A stretch of 64,000 nt of DNA from Lacticaseibacillus nasuensis JCM 17158 (GCF_001434705.1 NZ_AZDJ01000013.1:43623-107622); one strand, 5' to 3'; counted from the stretch's first letter, positions 1 to 8,655 are shown. Translations and numbers: made by a program. Notes: generated from the letters alone by a model not told the origin.

Positions 1-228
1 CTGCAAGTACCGTGACTCCGGGTGCCTGGGGCAATTGGTCGAGCCGCGGTGCTGCACTCGCTGTGGGCCGCATGCCCTACAAATTTGTATGCTTACAGTC
101 TAGCAGGGGAAAGCGCTGCCGACAAGCGAACAGCTAACGAACAGTAAGTAAATTTTTTCTTAAGGGCAGTTACGCACTGCTCACGGGGAAAAGTGCAATG
201 CCAGCATCGCTGCGCTCGCGGGCAGCTT
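1..228. other. upstream region, no gene seen
   Basis: No open reading frame of credible size or codon use lies here on either strand. The stretch contains a 12-base palindrome at 78-89 (core ACAAATTTGT), a short T-run at 153-158 and a small hairpin around 164-180. It could be the 3' part of a structured RNA or a plain 3' untranslated region of a gene outside the window. I could not match it to a known RNA family by eye. Confidence 0.4.
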
Positions 229-271
229 AATTGTTTCCCCGCTTTCGCGAGGAAACAATTAATGCTACACT
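229..271 (+). promoter_or_regulatory. inverted repeat over the -35 region and extended -10 promoter of the rhomboid operon
   Basis: Perfect 10-base arms AATTGTTTCC (229-238) and GGAAACAATT (251-260) enclose a 12-base spacer. An extended -10 sequence, TGC then TACACT, follows at 263-271. The inverted repeat covers where a -35 would sit and has no T-run after it, so an operator is more likely than a terminator. The regulator is unknown. Confidence 0.45.
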
Positions 272-370
272 ATTGCTTGACTATGGTGGCATGCGTACGG
301 TTTCATGGAGACCAACAACTCACCGGTTGCTGGTTTTTTTGCGTGTGTGACCACTAGAAAGGAACTTGCT

Positions 371-1054
371 ATGCGAAATCCATTTTGGCGGACGCGGCTG
401 GCCAACACGCCGTTTGTCACCTACGCGCTGCTCGCGGTGACCTTTGCGGTATTCCTGCTGGAAACCGTCAACGGCGGTAGCACGCAAACTGAGGTGCTGG
501 TGCGCTACGGGGCCAGGTTTAATCCGTACATTATTTTGTACGGCGAGTGGTGGCGCTTCATCACCCCGATGTTTGTCCATGTCGGCTTGATGCACATTGT
601 CGTGAATGCCGTGTCGATGTATTACCTCGGCATGCTGTCCGAGCGGCTATTTGGCCACTGGCGCTTCTTGGTGATTTATTTGGTCAGTGGCATCGCCGGC
701 AACGTCGCCAGCTTCGTCTTCAAGCCCGAGGTGGTGTCTGCCGGGGCGTCGACCGCGATTTTTGGCCTGCTGGGCGCGTTTTTGCTGCTCGGTGACGTCT
801 TTCGGGACAATCCCACCGTGCGCATGCTGGCGCGGCAGTTTCTGGCCATGGCCGTGATCAACTTGGCGTTTAATCTCTTCGATAGCCAAGTCGACATGGC
901 GGGCCACATCGGCGGGCTGCTGGGCGGCTTCCTGATTGCCGGCGTGGTTGGCGCGCCGCAAATCGGCACGATGAGCACGAGTCGGCGCGTGGTGTGCGCC
1001 GCGGTGCTGGTGGTGGCCGGGGCGGTGCTACTGCGGCTGGGGTACGCGGGATGA
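371..1054 (+). CDS. rhomboid-family intramembrane serine protease
   Basis: Polytopic membrane protease of 227 residues that cleaves transmembrane substrates within the bilayer. The family signature is present: an HxxxN pair (His75, Asn79) in the second helix, the catalytic serine in GASTAIFG (Ser127) and the catalytic histidine in AGHIGG (His179). Six or more hydrophobic segments cover most of the protein. I chose the ATG at 371 because AAAGGA lies 8-9 bases upstream and the first helix follows soon after; an in-frame ATG at 305 would add 22 hydrophilic residues and has no ribosome site. It overlaps yqgQ by four bases (ATGA), so the two are translationally coupled. Substrates cannot be inferred. 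Confidence 0.9.
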   Translation: MRNPFWRTRLANTPFVTYALLAVTFAVFLLETVNGGSTQTEVLVRYGARFNPYIILYGEWWRFITPMFVHVGLMHIVVNAVSMYYLGMLSERLFGHWRFLVIYLVSGIAGNVASFVFKPEVVSAGASTAIFGLLGAFLLLGDVFRDNPTVRMLARQFLAMAVINLAFNLFDSQVDMAGHIGGLLGGFLIAGVVGAPQIGTMSTSRRVVCAAVLVVAGAVLLRLGYAG

Positions 1055-1296
1055 AGACTTATTACGACGTGCTGCAGCTACTCAAGGAATATGGCACCTA
1101 CATTCATGTCGGCAAGCGTTTATGGGACATCGAGCTGGCCGCCGTGGAAGTCGAACGGCTGCACCACTTGCAGCTGATCGACGACAAGACTTACGCCAGC
1201 GCGAAAATCGTGCTGCGCCACGAACACGAACGAGAAGAAAAAACGCCATTGGTGCCGCCAATGGCACCGCATGAGGAGGAAAAACACCATGAGTGA
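1051..1296 (+). CDS. yqgQ: YqgQ family protein (DUF910)
   Basis: Small soluble protein of 81 residues in the YqgQ/DUF910 family, which is found next to glucokinase genes in Bacillus and lactobacilli. Its biochemical role is not established; the fold is a helical bundle proposed to bind nucleic acid. The N-terminus MKTYYDVLQLLKEYGTYIHV and the following acidic, helix-forming segment fit the family. Start ATG 1051 overlaps the stop of the rhomboid gene, and its own stop overlaps the glcK start by eight bases, so the three are one operon. The longer frame from 994 would add a low-complexity Gly/Arg tail that is only a shadow of the rhomboid frame. Confidence 0.85.
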   Translation: MKTYYDVLQLLKEYGTYIHVGKRLWDIELAAVEVERLHHLQLIDDKTYASAKIVLRHEHEREEKTPLVPPMAPHEEEKHHE

Positions 1297-2248
1297 CAAG
1301 AAACTAATGGGCGTCGATCTCGGTGGGACCACGGCCAAATTTGCGATTCTCACCCTTGATGGCGAGATCCAGCAACGGTGGAGCATCGACACGAATATCT
1401 TAGACGACGGGGTGCACATCATTCCCGACATCATCGATTCGATCAATGAGCACCTGAAGCTCTACAACATGCAGCCCAGCGACTTTCAAGGCATCGGCAT
1501 GGGCTCGCCGGGCTCCGTCGACGTCAACGCCGGCACGGTGATTGGCGCGTACAACCTCAACTGGAAGACGCTGCAGCACCCGAAGCGCGACATCGAAGCC
1601 GGCACGGGGATTCCGTTTGCCATTGATAACGACGTCAATGTCGCGGCATTAGGCGAGCAGTGGAAAGGCGCCGGCGACGCGGCGGCCAACGTTACCTTGG
1701 TGGCCCTGGGCACCGGTATCGGCGGCGGCATCATCGCCGATGGCAAATTGCTGCACGGCGTGGCCGGCAGCGCCGGGGAGCTCGGCCACGTCACCGTTGA
1801 ACCTAACGGCTACTTGTGCACCTGCGGCAAGCGCGGCTGCCTCGAAACTGTCGCCAGCGCCACCGGCGTCGTCCGCGTGGCGCGCGACATGGCCGAGGAA
1901 TACGCCGGCCAGTCCGAACTCAAGCAAACCCTCGATGACGGCGACGAGATTTCGTCGAAAATCGTCTTCGACATGGCCAAGGCCGGCGACAAGCTGGCGC
2001 TGATGATTGTCGACAAGGTGGCCTATTACCTCGGTCTGGGCCTCGGCAACGTCGGCAACATGCTGAATCCGGAATATATTTTAATCGGCGGCGGCGTGAG
2101 TGCAGCCGGGGACTTCTTGTTGACACGGGTGACGGACTACTTCAAGCAGTTCACCTTCCCGAATGTCCGCGAAACCACGAAGCTGCGCCTGGCCACGTTA
2201 GGCAATACCGCGGGGGTCATTGGGGCCGCCAGCCTCGCCCGCAAGTAA
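1289..2248 (+). CDS. glcK: glucokinase, ROK family
   Basis: Phosphorylates free glucose to glucose-6-phosphate with ATP in the cytosol, feeding glycolysis. The 319-residue protein has the ROK hallmarks: phosphate-binding GVDLGGTT (residues 8-15), catalytic aspartate in IDNDVN (Asp115), second glycine-rich loop GTGIGGG (141-147), and the zinc site His167 plus CTCGKRGC (Cys177, Cys179, Cys184). I set the start at ATG 1289, preceded by GAGGAGG; the earlier in-frame ATG at 1271 overlaps that ribosome site. It is third in an operon with the rhomboid and yqgQ genes, the standard Firmicutes order. Other ROK sugar kinases look similar, but the neighbourhood supports glucokinase. Confidence 0.93.
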   Translation: MSDKKLMGVDLGGTTAKFAILTLDGEIQQRWSIDTNILDDGVHIIPDIIDSINEHLKLYNMQPSDFQGIGMGSPGSVDVNAGTVIGAYNLNWKTLQHPKRDIEAGTGIPFAIDNDVNVAALGEQWKGAGDAAANVTLVALGTGIGGGIIADGKLLHGVAGSAGELGHVTVEPNGYLCTCGKRGCLETVASATGVVRVARDMAEEYAGQSELKQTLDDGDEISSKIVFDMAKAGDKLALMIVDKVAYYLGLGLGNVGNMLNPEYILIGGGVSAAGDFLLTRVTDYFKQFTFPNVRETTKLRLATLGNTAGVIGAASLARK

Positions 2249-2261
2249 GGAGAGATCAATT

Positions 2262-2675
2262 TTGGGCTATTTAGTTAATGTGTTATTGATTCTGGTCGGC
2301 GCCATCTTGGTGGTGTGGGGCTTTGATTGGCTGTATACCTGGTTCCGCAAGAACCGGCTGAAGGACATCGGCGGCGAGTTGACGCCCACTGCGTTTGAAA
2401 CCAGCATGCGCAAGGCGCAGATCATCGATTTGCGGGAGAAGAAGGACTTCGACGCGGGCCACATTCTCGGCGCCCGCAACCTGCCGTACACGCAACTCAA
2501 GACCCGCGAAGTCGAGTTGCGCCACGACTTGCCGGTGTACGTCTACGACGAAACCGGCGATCTGTCCATTCGCGCCGCCGGGTGGATGAAGAAGCATGAC
2601 TTTACCGAAGTTTATTGGTTGCAAAAAGGCTACCGCAACTGGTCCGGTAAGACGAAGAAGAAAAAGGGGCTGTAA
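2262..2675 (+). CDS. membrane-anchored rhodanese-like protein lacking the catalytic cysteine
   Basis: Protein of 137 residues: one N-terminal transmembrane helix (about residues 3-27), then a rhodanese domain with the usual DLREKKDFDAGHILGARNLP block (residues 56-75). In active sulfurtransferases the active loop reads Cys-x-x-Gly-x-Arg-Ser; here the matching stretch is YDETGDLSIRAA, with Asp96 at the cysteine position. It is therefore probably not a sulfurtransferase but a binding or sensor version. The start is TTG at 2262, eight bases after AGGAGA and just behind the glcK stop; upstream in-frame ATG 2220 lies inside glcK. Last gene of the glcK operon, followed by a terminator. A YqhL-type name is plausible. 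Confidence 0.85.
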   Translation: MGYLVNVLLILVGAILVVWGFDWLYTWFRKNRLKDIGGELTPTAFETSMRKAQIIDLREKKDFDAGHILGARNLPYTQLKTREVELRHDLPVYVYDETGDLSIRAAGWMKKHDFTEVYWLQKGYRNWSGKTKKKKGL

Positions 2676-2681
2676 GCCGCT

Positions 2682-2719
2682 AAGGCCATCTCGTGAACAG
2701 CATGAGGTGGCCTTGTTTC
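2682..2719 (+). terminator. rho-independent terminator after the glcK operon
   Basis: Arms AAGGCCATCTC (2682-2692) and GAGGTGGCCTT (2704-2714) form an 11-pair stem with one G-T pair, followed by a short T-rich tail. Confidence 0.7.
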
Positions 2720-2762
2720 GTTGTGGCAGGGCATGATAGGATGAAGCAAAATGGAGGCTGTC

Positions 2763-4052
2763 ATGAACGAAGCTGAAAGTATCGCCTATATTCACCAATT
2801 GCCGCGACTGGCCAAAACCGGCAAGCACGACCGCATCTTGCGCCTGCTGGCCGCCTTGGGCAACCCGCACCAAACCGGCGCGTATGTCCACATCACCGGC
2901 ACCAACGGCAAGGGCTCGGTGGCTAACGCCGTGGCGCACATCCTTGAGGCCAGCGGGTTGACGGTGGGGTTGTTCACCTCGCCGTACATCATGCGGTTTA
3001 ACGAGCGCATCATGATTGACCACCAGCCGATTCCCGCCGCGGGACTGATTGCCGCCGTAGCCGCCGGGCGCCACGCCTTGGCGACGATTCGTGTGGAAGA
3101 GCCGGCGTTTGCCGTGACGGAATTCGAGTTTATCACCGCGTTGGCGTTTTGGTATTTTGCCCAGCAAGGCGTGGACGCCGCGGTAATCGAGGTGGGCATC
3201 GGCGGCGATACCGATTCGACCAACGTGATCACGCCGGTGGTATCCGCCATCACCAGCGTCGGGTTGGATCACCAAAAGCTCCTGGGCAATACCTTAACCA
3301 GCGTCGCCACCCACAAGGCGGGGATCATCAAGCCGCAGGTGCCGGTGGTGACCGGCCACCTGCCCCAAGAAGCCGAAACCGTCATTGCCGCAAAGGTGGC
3401 CGCCACCGCCAGTCCGTGGCTGGCGCTAGACCGCGACTTTTTTGCTGAAAACGGGCGCCTGGTGGGCTGGGGCCAAAGCTTCACTTACCGGGATGACGCC
3501 GGGCGCCTGCCGGAGCTCGAGTTGCCATTAGTGGGGCAGTATCAACTCGGCAACGCCGCCGTGGCCATTGCCACGGCCAAGCAGTTTGCCCAGGCCCGGG
3601 ACTGGCCGCTGAGTCCGCGGGAGATTCGCCGGGGGTTAGCGGCCAGTCAATGGCCGGCGCGGATGGAAAAAATCTCCGACGCGCCGCTGATCGTGTTAGA
3701 TGGCGCGCACAATCCGCAAGGCATCAACAGCCTCATCGCCACCTTGCGCCGCGTGTTTGGCAGCCAGCCGCTGACGCTCATGGTGGGGATTTTAGGCGAC
3801 AAGGATGTCGCCGGCATGGTGGCCGCCTTAGCCAAAACGCCATACCGCCTGTGGTTCGTGCCGGTGCCGGATAATCCGCGGGCGCTAGCCGTGGCGGATT
3901 ATCCGGACGTGCCGAACAGCGCGCGGTTTGCCAGCTGGCAGGCAGCCCTGGCCGCGCACATGAGTGATTATGCCGATGAGCCGCTGGTGGTGGCCGGGTC
4001 GTTGTACTTGGTGGCCGCGGTGCGGCAAACCTTACTAGGAGGGGACCAATGA
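2763..4052 (+). CDS. folC: folylpolyglutamate synthase / dihydrofolate synthase
   Basis: Adds glutamate to folates (and to dihydropteroate where that pathway exists), retaining folate in the cell. The 429-residue protein has the Mur-ligase-like ATP loop TGTNGKGS (residues 45-52), the Ω-loop region following, and the C-terminal LDGAHNP motif typical of FolC. I chose ATG 2763 with GGAGG five bases upstream; ATG 2751 is also possible and adds four residues. The gene overlaps the next one by four bases (ATGA). Length and motifs are normal. Confidence 0.93.
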   Translation: MNEAESIAYIHQLPRLAKTGKHDRILRLLAALGNPHQTGAYVHITGTNGKGSVANAVAHILEASGLTVGLFTSPYIMRFNERIMIDHQPIPAAGLIAAVAAGRHALATIRVEEPAFAVTEFEFITALAFWYFAQQGVDAAVIEVGIGGDTDSTNVITPVVSAITSVGLDHQKLLGNTLTSVATHKAGIIKPQVPVVTGHLPQEAETVIAAKVAATASPWLALDRDFFAENGRLVGWGQSFTYRDDAGRLPELELPLVGQYQLGNAAVAIATAKQFAQARDWPLSPREIRRGLAASQWPARMEKISDAPLIVLDGAHNPQGINSLIATLRRVFGSQPLTLMVGILGDKDVAGMVAALAKTPYRLWFVPVPDNPRALAVADYPDVPNSARFASWQAALAAHMSDYADEPLVVAGSLYLVAAVRQTLLGGDQ

Positions 4053-4678
4053 TTCAAGCCATCTTCTTTGATTTAGACGGGACGTTGATTGATTCCGAGC
4101 GGGCCTTTTTGCGCGGCGATAGTGTCGCCGCCCACGCCATGGGCCGGCCGCTGCCGCCGGCGCACTTTCTGCCGTTGCTTGGGGCCAGCATGCAATCGGA
4201 GCACGATTTTCTCACCGCCTTGGTGGGGCCGGCCGTCGAGCAGTACAAGGACCAGGTGCGCGCCTATGTCGACGCCTGGTTTCGCACCGCGCCGGATATC
4301 GCCTTGCCCGGCGTGAGCCAGACGTTAGCGACGTTGGCGCAAACTTACCGGCTGGGCGTGGTGACCAGTTCGCGCCTGCCGCATTTGCAGCTGGCGTTGC
4401 AGCAGGCGGGCTGGACCGAGACGTTCACCTGGCTGTTTCCTTACGTCGACGGGCCGGCCAAGCCGGATCCGGCGCCGTACTTGCAGGCGTTGGCCAAGGC
4501 CAAGTTACCCGCTAGTGCCGTGGTGGCCGTTGAGGACACGCCGCTGGGGGTAGCGGCGGCCCAGGCGGCGGGATTGCGGGCGGTGCAAATCGTCGACCTC
4601 GCGCAGCCGGCGCCCGCCGCCGATGCCCGATTAAATGATTTTCAAGCGTTGCCGGCGTGGCTGGCGGCAAATGCGTAA
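4049..4678 (+). CDS. HAD-superfamily hydrolase
   Basis: Magnesium-dependent phosphatase or phosphomutase of 209 residues. All four HAD motifs are visible: DLDGT with nucleophile Asp8 and acid/base Asp10, TSS around residues 106-108, Lys138 in KPDP, and EDTPLG with Glu162/Asp163. A helical cap lies between residues 15 and 80, like beta-phosphoglucomutase and phosphoglycolate-phosphatase-like enzymes. The physiological substrate cannot be read from sequence. It is translationally coupled to folC; the pairing does not itself prove a folate role. A terminator follows directly. Confidence 0.85.
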   Translation: MIQAIFFDLDGTLIDSERAFLRGDSVAAHAMGRPLPPAHFLPLLGASMQSEHDFLTALVGPAVEQYKDQVRAYVDAWFRTAPDIALPGVSQTLATLAQTYRLGVVTSSRLPHLQLALQQAGWTETFTWLFPYVDGPAKPDPAPYLQALAKAKLPASAVVAVEDTPLGVAAAQAAGLRAVQIVDLAQPAPAADARLNDFQALPAWLAANA

Positions 4679-4689
4679 TCTTCTTAGTT

Positions 4690-4711
4690 GGTGGCGATGG
4701 CCACCTTTTTT
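4690..4711 (+). terminator. rho-independent terminator after folC-HAD
   Basis: GGTGGC (4690-4695), loop GATG, GCCACC (4700-4705), then six T. It precedes the radC ribosome-binding site. Confidence 0.75.
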
Positions 4712-4734
4712 GATGGCTAAGGGGAGGAATCGAG

Positions 4735-5397
4735 ATGGCACAACCTCGCGAATTGTTGCGTGACCACGGCGCCAAAACGTTGACGGACGCCGAGTTGTTG
4801 ATGGTGGTGTTAGGCAGCGGCAGTCAGGTGGCGTCGTTGGCCGAGGTGGCCGGCGGAATCACCGCGGCGTACCCCGGGTTAGCCGGCTTGGCCACGGCGC
4901 CGGTGCGGGATTTGATGCAGGTGCGCGGGCTGGGCTTGGCCAAGGCGGCCAGCGTCAGTGCCGCGGCGGAAATCGGGCGGCGGGTGCTCGAGCGCCAGTC
5001 GCTGCGCGTCGGCGATTACGCGGACTTGCCCGAGCTGGCCGAGCATTTGATGGTGCGCTTTAGCGGCGTGACGCAAGAGGTGATCATCGTCATCTTTCTC
5101 GATACGCAAAACCGGGTGATTCAAGAAACCGAGGTGGCGCGCGGCGGCATGGACAGCGCGGTGGTGGACCCGCGGGTGGTGTTTCGCCAAGGCTTGTTGG
5201 TGAACGCCGCGCAGCTGATCTTGGCGCACAATCACCCCAGCGGCGTGACCGTGCCCAGCGAGGCCGACATTGCCGTCACCGAGCGCTTCATCGGCGCCGG
5301 GCAGCTGATGGGCATGGCGTTAGCCGACCACTTGATCATCGGCGCGCACAACTACTATGCGTTTTCTGAGCACCCAGACGCGTTGTCATTAAGTTAA
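4735..5397 (+). CDS. radC: RadC family JAB/MPN-domain protein
   Basis: Protein of 220 residues with an N-terminal helix-hairpin-helix-like region and a C-terminal JAB/MPN domain. The metal motif is intact: His165, His167, Ser175 and Asp178 in HNHPSGVTVPSEAD. RadC was named as a repair protein, but that role is disputed; a metal-dependent hydrolase acting on DNA or protein is inferred from the fold. Start ATG 4735 has a strong GGGGAGG site eight bases upstream. The gene lies immediately before mreB, the conserved order in many Firmicutes, but mreB has its own promoter. Confidence 0.9.
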   Translation: MAQPRELLRDHGAKTLTDAELLMVVLGSGSQVASLAEVAGGITAAYPGLAGLATAPVRDLMQVRGLGLAKAASVSAAAEIGRRVLERQSLRVGDYADLPELAEHLMVRFSGVTQEVIIVIFLDTQNRVIQETEVARGGMDSAVVDPRVVFRQGLLVNAAQLILAHNHPSGVTVPSEADIAVTERFIGAGQLMGMALADHLIIGAHNYYAFSEHPDALSLS

Positions 5398-5457
5398 TCA
5401 TAAAGGTGCCGCTTACACCCATTCTGCTTCGTCGCCGCGCCAATTGCCCGGGGGAAC

Positions 5458-5468
5458 TATGGTATAAT
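5458..5468 (+). promoter_or_regulatory. extended -10 promoter for mreBCD
   Basis: TGG followed by TATAAT at 5463-5468. No good -35 at 16-18 bases, so the extended -10 probably compensates. It is 39 bases ahead of the mreB start. Confidence 0.65.
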
Positions 5469-5506
5469 TCAGAAGATGAAATTGTGCGCACGAAGGAGAG
5501 AACGAC

Positions 5507-6508
5507 TTGTTTGGATTTGGAACAAAAAATGTAGGCATCGACTTGGGCACCGCCAATACGCTGGTGTATATCGAAGGTAAGGGCATCGTGGTCAACGAGC
5601 CTTCCGTGGTCGCCCGCAACACGCAAGACGACACGGTGATTGCCGTGGGCGCCGAAGCCCGCGCCATGATTGGCCGCACGCCGGCCAACGTCACCGCGAT
5701 TCGCCCGATGAAAGACGGCGTCATCGCCGATTACGATACCACCACCGCGATGCTGAAATACTTCTTGAACAAGGCGTTTGCCGGGAAGAATGCGCATCCT
5801 GCCGTGATGGTGTGCGTCCCCAGCGGCGTCACCGAGGTCGAAAAACGGGCCGTCCAAGACGCCGCCAAGGTCGCAGGCGCCAAGGACGCTTTTGTGATTG
5901 AAGAACCCTACGCCGCGGCCATCGGTGCCGGCTTGCCCGTGATGGATCCCACCGGCAGCATGGTGGTCGATATCGGCGGCGGCACGACGGATGTGGCCAC
6001 GATTTCGCTCGGCGGCATCGTGTCCAGCCGCTCGATTCGCAATGCCGGCGATAAGATGGACGAGGCGATTGTCGCCTATATTCGGGCGCACTTTAACCTG
6101 TTGATTGGGGAGCGCACCGCCGAGGAAATCAAGATGACCATCGGCAGCGCCAGCGTGGCGGCGGCCAAGGACCTCGACGATATGGCCATTCGCGGCCGCG
6201 ACTTGTTGTCGGGGCTGCCGGAAACCATCGACATCACGGCCGTCGACGTCGCCAAGGCGATTCAAGAAGTGATTCAAGCCATCATCGACGCGGTGAAGGA
6301 TACGCTGGAAGAAACCAGCCCGGAAATCGCCGCCGACGTCATCGACCACGGTATTGTGTTAACCGGCGGTGGGGCGTTGTTGAAGGATCTGGCCTCGGTG
6401 ATTTCCGACGCGACGAAGGTGCCAGTCTTCATCGCCCAGGACCCACTGGATTGTGTGGCGAAAGGCACCGGTGAATCGCTGAAAAATCTTGACGCCTTGA
6501 AGCACTAA
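5507..6508 (+). CDS. mreB: rod-shape determining protein MreB
   Basis: Actin-like ATPase that forms membrane-associated filaments and guides the elongation peptidoglycan machinery along the side wall. The 333-residue sequence carries the actin-fold phosphate-1 loop GIDLGTANT (residues 9-17), the phosphate-2 region [13 protein letters not shown] and the adenosine motif TGGGALL. The start is TTG at 5507, six bases after AAGGAGAG; the protein then begins [10 protein letters not shown], the typical MreB N-terminus with an amphipathic membrane patch. First gene of mreBCD, driven by the TATAAT promoter just upstream. Confidence 0.97.
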   Translation: MFGFGTKNVGIDLGTANTLVYIEGKGIVVNEPSVVARNTQDDTVIAVGAEARAMIGRTPANVTAIRPMKDGVIADYDTTTAMLKYFLNKAFAGKNAHPAVMVCVPSGVTEVEKRAVQDAAKVAGAKDAFVIEEPYAAAIGAGLPVMDPTGSMVVDIGGGTTDVATISLGGIVSSRSIRNAGDKMDEAIVAYIRAHFNLLIGERTAEEIKMTIGSASVAAAKDLDDMAIRGRDLLSGLPETIDITAVDVAKAIQEVIQAIIDAVKDTLEETSPEIAADVIDHGIVLTGGGALLKDLASVISDATKVPVFIAQDPLDCVAKGTGESLKNLDALKH

Positions 6509-6540
6509 TTAGCTCGGCTTGGCGAGAAACGGAGTTCCCC

Positions 6541-7401
6541 ATGCACAATTTTTTCTCAAATAAACATCTGATCGTGCTGATGGTCGCGCTGTTGCTGAGC
6601 ATGGGCTTGATTTCTTATTCGATCATGGTGCGCAATTCTGACGACACGCCGCCGGTGATTCAAACCATCGGTAATGACGTCGTCGGCATCGGCGGCCGCA
6701 TCGTCGCCGCGCCTGGCAACTGGGTGCGCGGCGGGCTGAATGACATTCACGACCTGCTGGACACCTACAGCGAAAACCGCAAGCTGAAGGCCGAAGTCGA
6801 GGACCTGGCGCAAACCAAGGTCCGCCTGGCCACGACCCAACGCGAAAACAAGGCGCTAAAGGCCCAGCTCAAGCTCAACGGCACGCTGACGGATTACACC
6901 CAAATCAGCGCCGCGGTGATGCTGCGCTCGCCAACCGATTGGCGCAACATCATGGTGATCAACAAGGGCGCCGGCGCCGGCGTGAAGAAAAACATGCCGG
7001 TGATGGCGGGGAGCGGCTTGATTGGCCGCGTCATTGAGGTCAACCGCACCAACGCCAAGGTGGAGATGCTGACGACCGACAACAAGGCCGCCAACCGCTT
7101 TGCCGCGCAAATCACGACGAAAAACGGCGCGTTGGTCGAAGGGGTCATCACCAGTTACAAAACCACCAGCGGCGACTTGGTCATGAGCCAGCTCAACACC
7201 AACAAGGCGATTCAGCGCGGGGACCAGGTCATTACCAGCGGCCTGGGCGGCGCGACGCCCAAAGGCTTGCTGATCGGCACCGTGGCCAGCGTGCAAAAAG
7301 ACGACTACGGCCTCGCCAACACCGTCACCATTAAGCCTGCCGCCAACTTCTCCGACGTCAGCGTCGTCACCGTGATTGCCCGGACGATCGAAGGTGATTA
7401 G
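6541..7401 (+). CDS. mreC: rod-shape determining protein MreC
   Basis: Bitopic membrane protein linking MreB filaments to the extracellular wall-synthesis enzymes. The 286 residues comprise a short cytosolic tail, one transmembrane helix (about residues 10-28), a coiled coil (about 75-115) and two beta-barrel domains outside the membrane. The PTDWRN and GLIGRVIEV blocks are standard for MreC. Start ATG 6541 follows GGAG after a 32-base gap from mreB; the mreD start is three bases beyond its stop, so the three genes are one transcript. Confidence 0.95.
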   Translation: MHNFFSNKHLIVLMVALLLSMGLISYSIMVRNSDDTPPVIQTIGNDVVGIGGRIVAAPGNWVRGGLNDIHDLLDTYSENRKLKAEVEDLAQTKVRLATTQRENKALKAQLKLNGTLTDYTQISAAVMLRSPTDWRNIMVINKGAGAGVKKNMPVMAGSGLIGRVIEVNRTNAKVEMLTTDNKAANRFAAQITTKNGALVEGVITSYKTTSGDLVMSQLNTNKAIQRGDQVITSGLGGATPKGLLIGTVASVQKDDYGLANTVTIKPAANFSDVSVVTVIARTIEGD

Positions 7402-7403
7402 CG

Positions 7404-7943
7404 GTGAGTAACATGGAAAACGAGCGGCCATTCACCGGCCACGGCTGGGTGGCCTTGTTGTTGTTCGCGGCGTTATTGCTGGAAGGGGCCGTGGCCCAGT
7501 GGCTCGGCCAGTGGCTGATGCAGCCGACGTTTATGGCCACGCCGCAATTGACCTTGATGTTGTTGATCATGCTGGCGATTTTCGTGCCGGCCGAGCGCTA
7601 CTTGATTTATTTCGCGGTGGTGGCCGGGTTATTGTTCGACAGTTTTTACACCGGGATGCTGGGCATCAACACGTTGTTGTGGCCGCTGGTCGTCTTCTTG
7701 GCGGATCAGCTGCGGCCGTATATTCCGCGCACGCCGCTGTACTTGGGCGTGACCCAGATTATTTTTCTCACCGCCTATGCCGCCTGTGACTACCTGCTGA
7801 ATCGCTTCACTGGGTACGGCGCGGTGGGCTGGACCAACTTGATCACCGTGCACCTGGCGCCGGGGTTATTGGTGAACATCGGGCTATTTGCAATCTGCTA
7901 TTTGCCTTTACGGCGATTACTGATAAACTTAAATCAGCGCTAA
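7404..7943 (+). CDS. mreD: rod-shape determining protein MreD
   Basis: Small polytopic membrane subunit of the elongasome (179 residues, about five helices) that partners with MreC. Sequence identity within the family is low; the hydrophobic pattern, the LLFDSFYTGMLGINTLLWPL block and the position after mreC make the assignment. I chose GTG 7404, seven bases after AAGGTG; the in-frame ATG at 7413 is too far from it. A hairpin begins at its stop codon, separating it partly from minC. Confidence 0.93.
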   Translation: MSNMENERPFTGHGWVALLLFAALLLEGAVAQWLGQWLMQPTFMATPQLTLMLLIMLAIFVPAERYLIYFAVVAGLLFDSFYTGMLGINTLLWPLVVFLADQLRPYIPRTPLYLGVTQIIFLTAYAACDYLLNRFTGYGAVGWTNLITVHLAPGLLVNIGLFAICYLPLRRLLINLNQR

Positions 7944-7970
7944 AACCACCGCCGCGCGGTGGTTTTATTG
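7943..7970 (+). terminator. hairpin between mreD and minC
   Basis: Perfect arms AAAACCACCGC (7943-7953) and GCGGTGGTTTT (7957-7967) with a three-base loop and a weak, interrupted T tail. Probably attenuates rather than fully stops transcription, since minC has no clear promoter of its own. Confidence 0.6.
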
Positions 7971-7988
7971 ATTTTAAGGAGGAGCGTT

Positions 7989-8654
7989 GTGGACGCAGTC
8001 ACGTTAAAAGGCCGCAAAGCCGGATTTGAAATTCAATTGGCAGACGCCGCCAGCCTCGCGGAGATTCAAACGCAGCTTCAGGAATTATTGACGAAGCTGG
8101 CGCAGGATACCCCCGATGAAGGCAACGTGGAGTTTGTCTTGGAAACCGGTCAGCGCCTGCTGACTGCCGAACAAGCCGAGTCCGTCAAGGCGGTATTTGC
8201 CGACTTTGACCGCTTCACCGTCAGTGCCGTGCACGCGGCGGTGGACACGCCGGCGGCCATGCGCGAGGCGTTTTTAAGCCGGCTCGTGCACCTCAACGGC
8301 GACATCATTCGCTCGGGGCAAACCGTGACCGTCGACGGCGACGTGTTGTTTACCGGCAACCTGCACCAAGGCGGCACGCTGGCGGCTAGCGGCAGCGTGT
8401 TCATGCTGGGGCAGGCGCAAGGCGGGCTGATCATCGCCGGCAGCCACGGCGACCAAGCCGCCATCATCGCCGGGGACATTCACCACGCCGGCCAGATTCG
8501 CATCGCCGACACCATCGAAATCATCGAGAAAAAGAACCAGTATTCGGCTGATACGCTGAGCCTCATCAACGACTTACACATCTTGGATCACGGTAGCGTG
8601 ACCCAGCTGGCGAAATTGCGGCCGAGATTGTTCCGGAAACTGGAGGACATGTAG
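7989..8654 (+). CDS. minC: septum-site determining protein MinC
   Basis: Inhibitor of FtsZ ring assembly away from midcell, recruited to the membrane by MinD. The 221-residue protein has the divergent N-terminal FtsZ-binding domain and a C-terminal beta-helix with the repeated pattern seen in VDGDVLFTGNLHQGGTLAAS and RIADTIEII. Start GTG 7989 is six bases after AGGAGG; an upstream ATG frame (7959) would run through the hairpin. It is followed one base later by minD. With divIVA at 28.7 kb and no minE in the window, the Bacillus-type topological system is likely. Confidence 0.92.
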   Translation: MDAVTLKGRKAGFEIQLADAASLAEIQTQLQELLTKLAQDTPDEGNVEFVLETGQRLLTAEQAESVKAVFADFDRFTVSAVHAAVDTPAAMREAFLSRLVHLNGDIIRSGQTVTVDGDVLFTGNLHQGGTLAASGSVFMLGQAQGGLIIAGSHGDQAAIIAGDIHHAGQIRIADTIEIIEKKNQYSADTLSLINDLHILDHGSVTQLAKLRPRLFRKLEDM

Positions 8655-8655
8655 C

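Noticed and set aside
1-228. 6S RNA, tmRNA or RNase P RNA at the left edge
   Set aside because: I looked for the conserved cores of these RNAs and found none; the T-run at 153-158 is not preceded by a stable stem.
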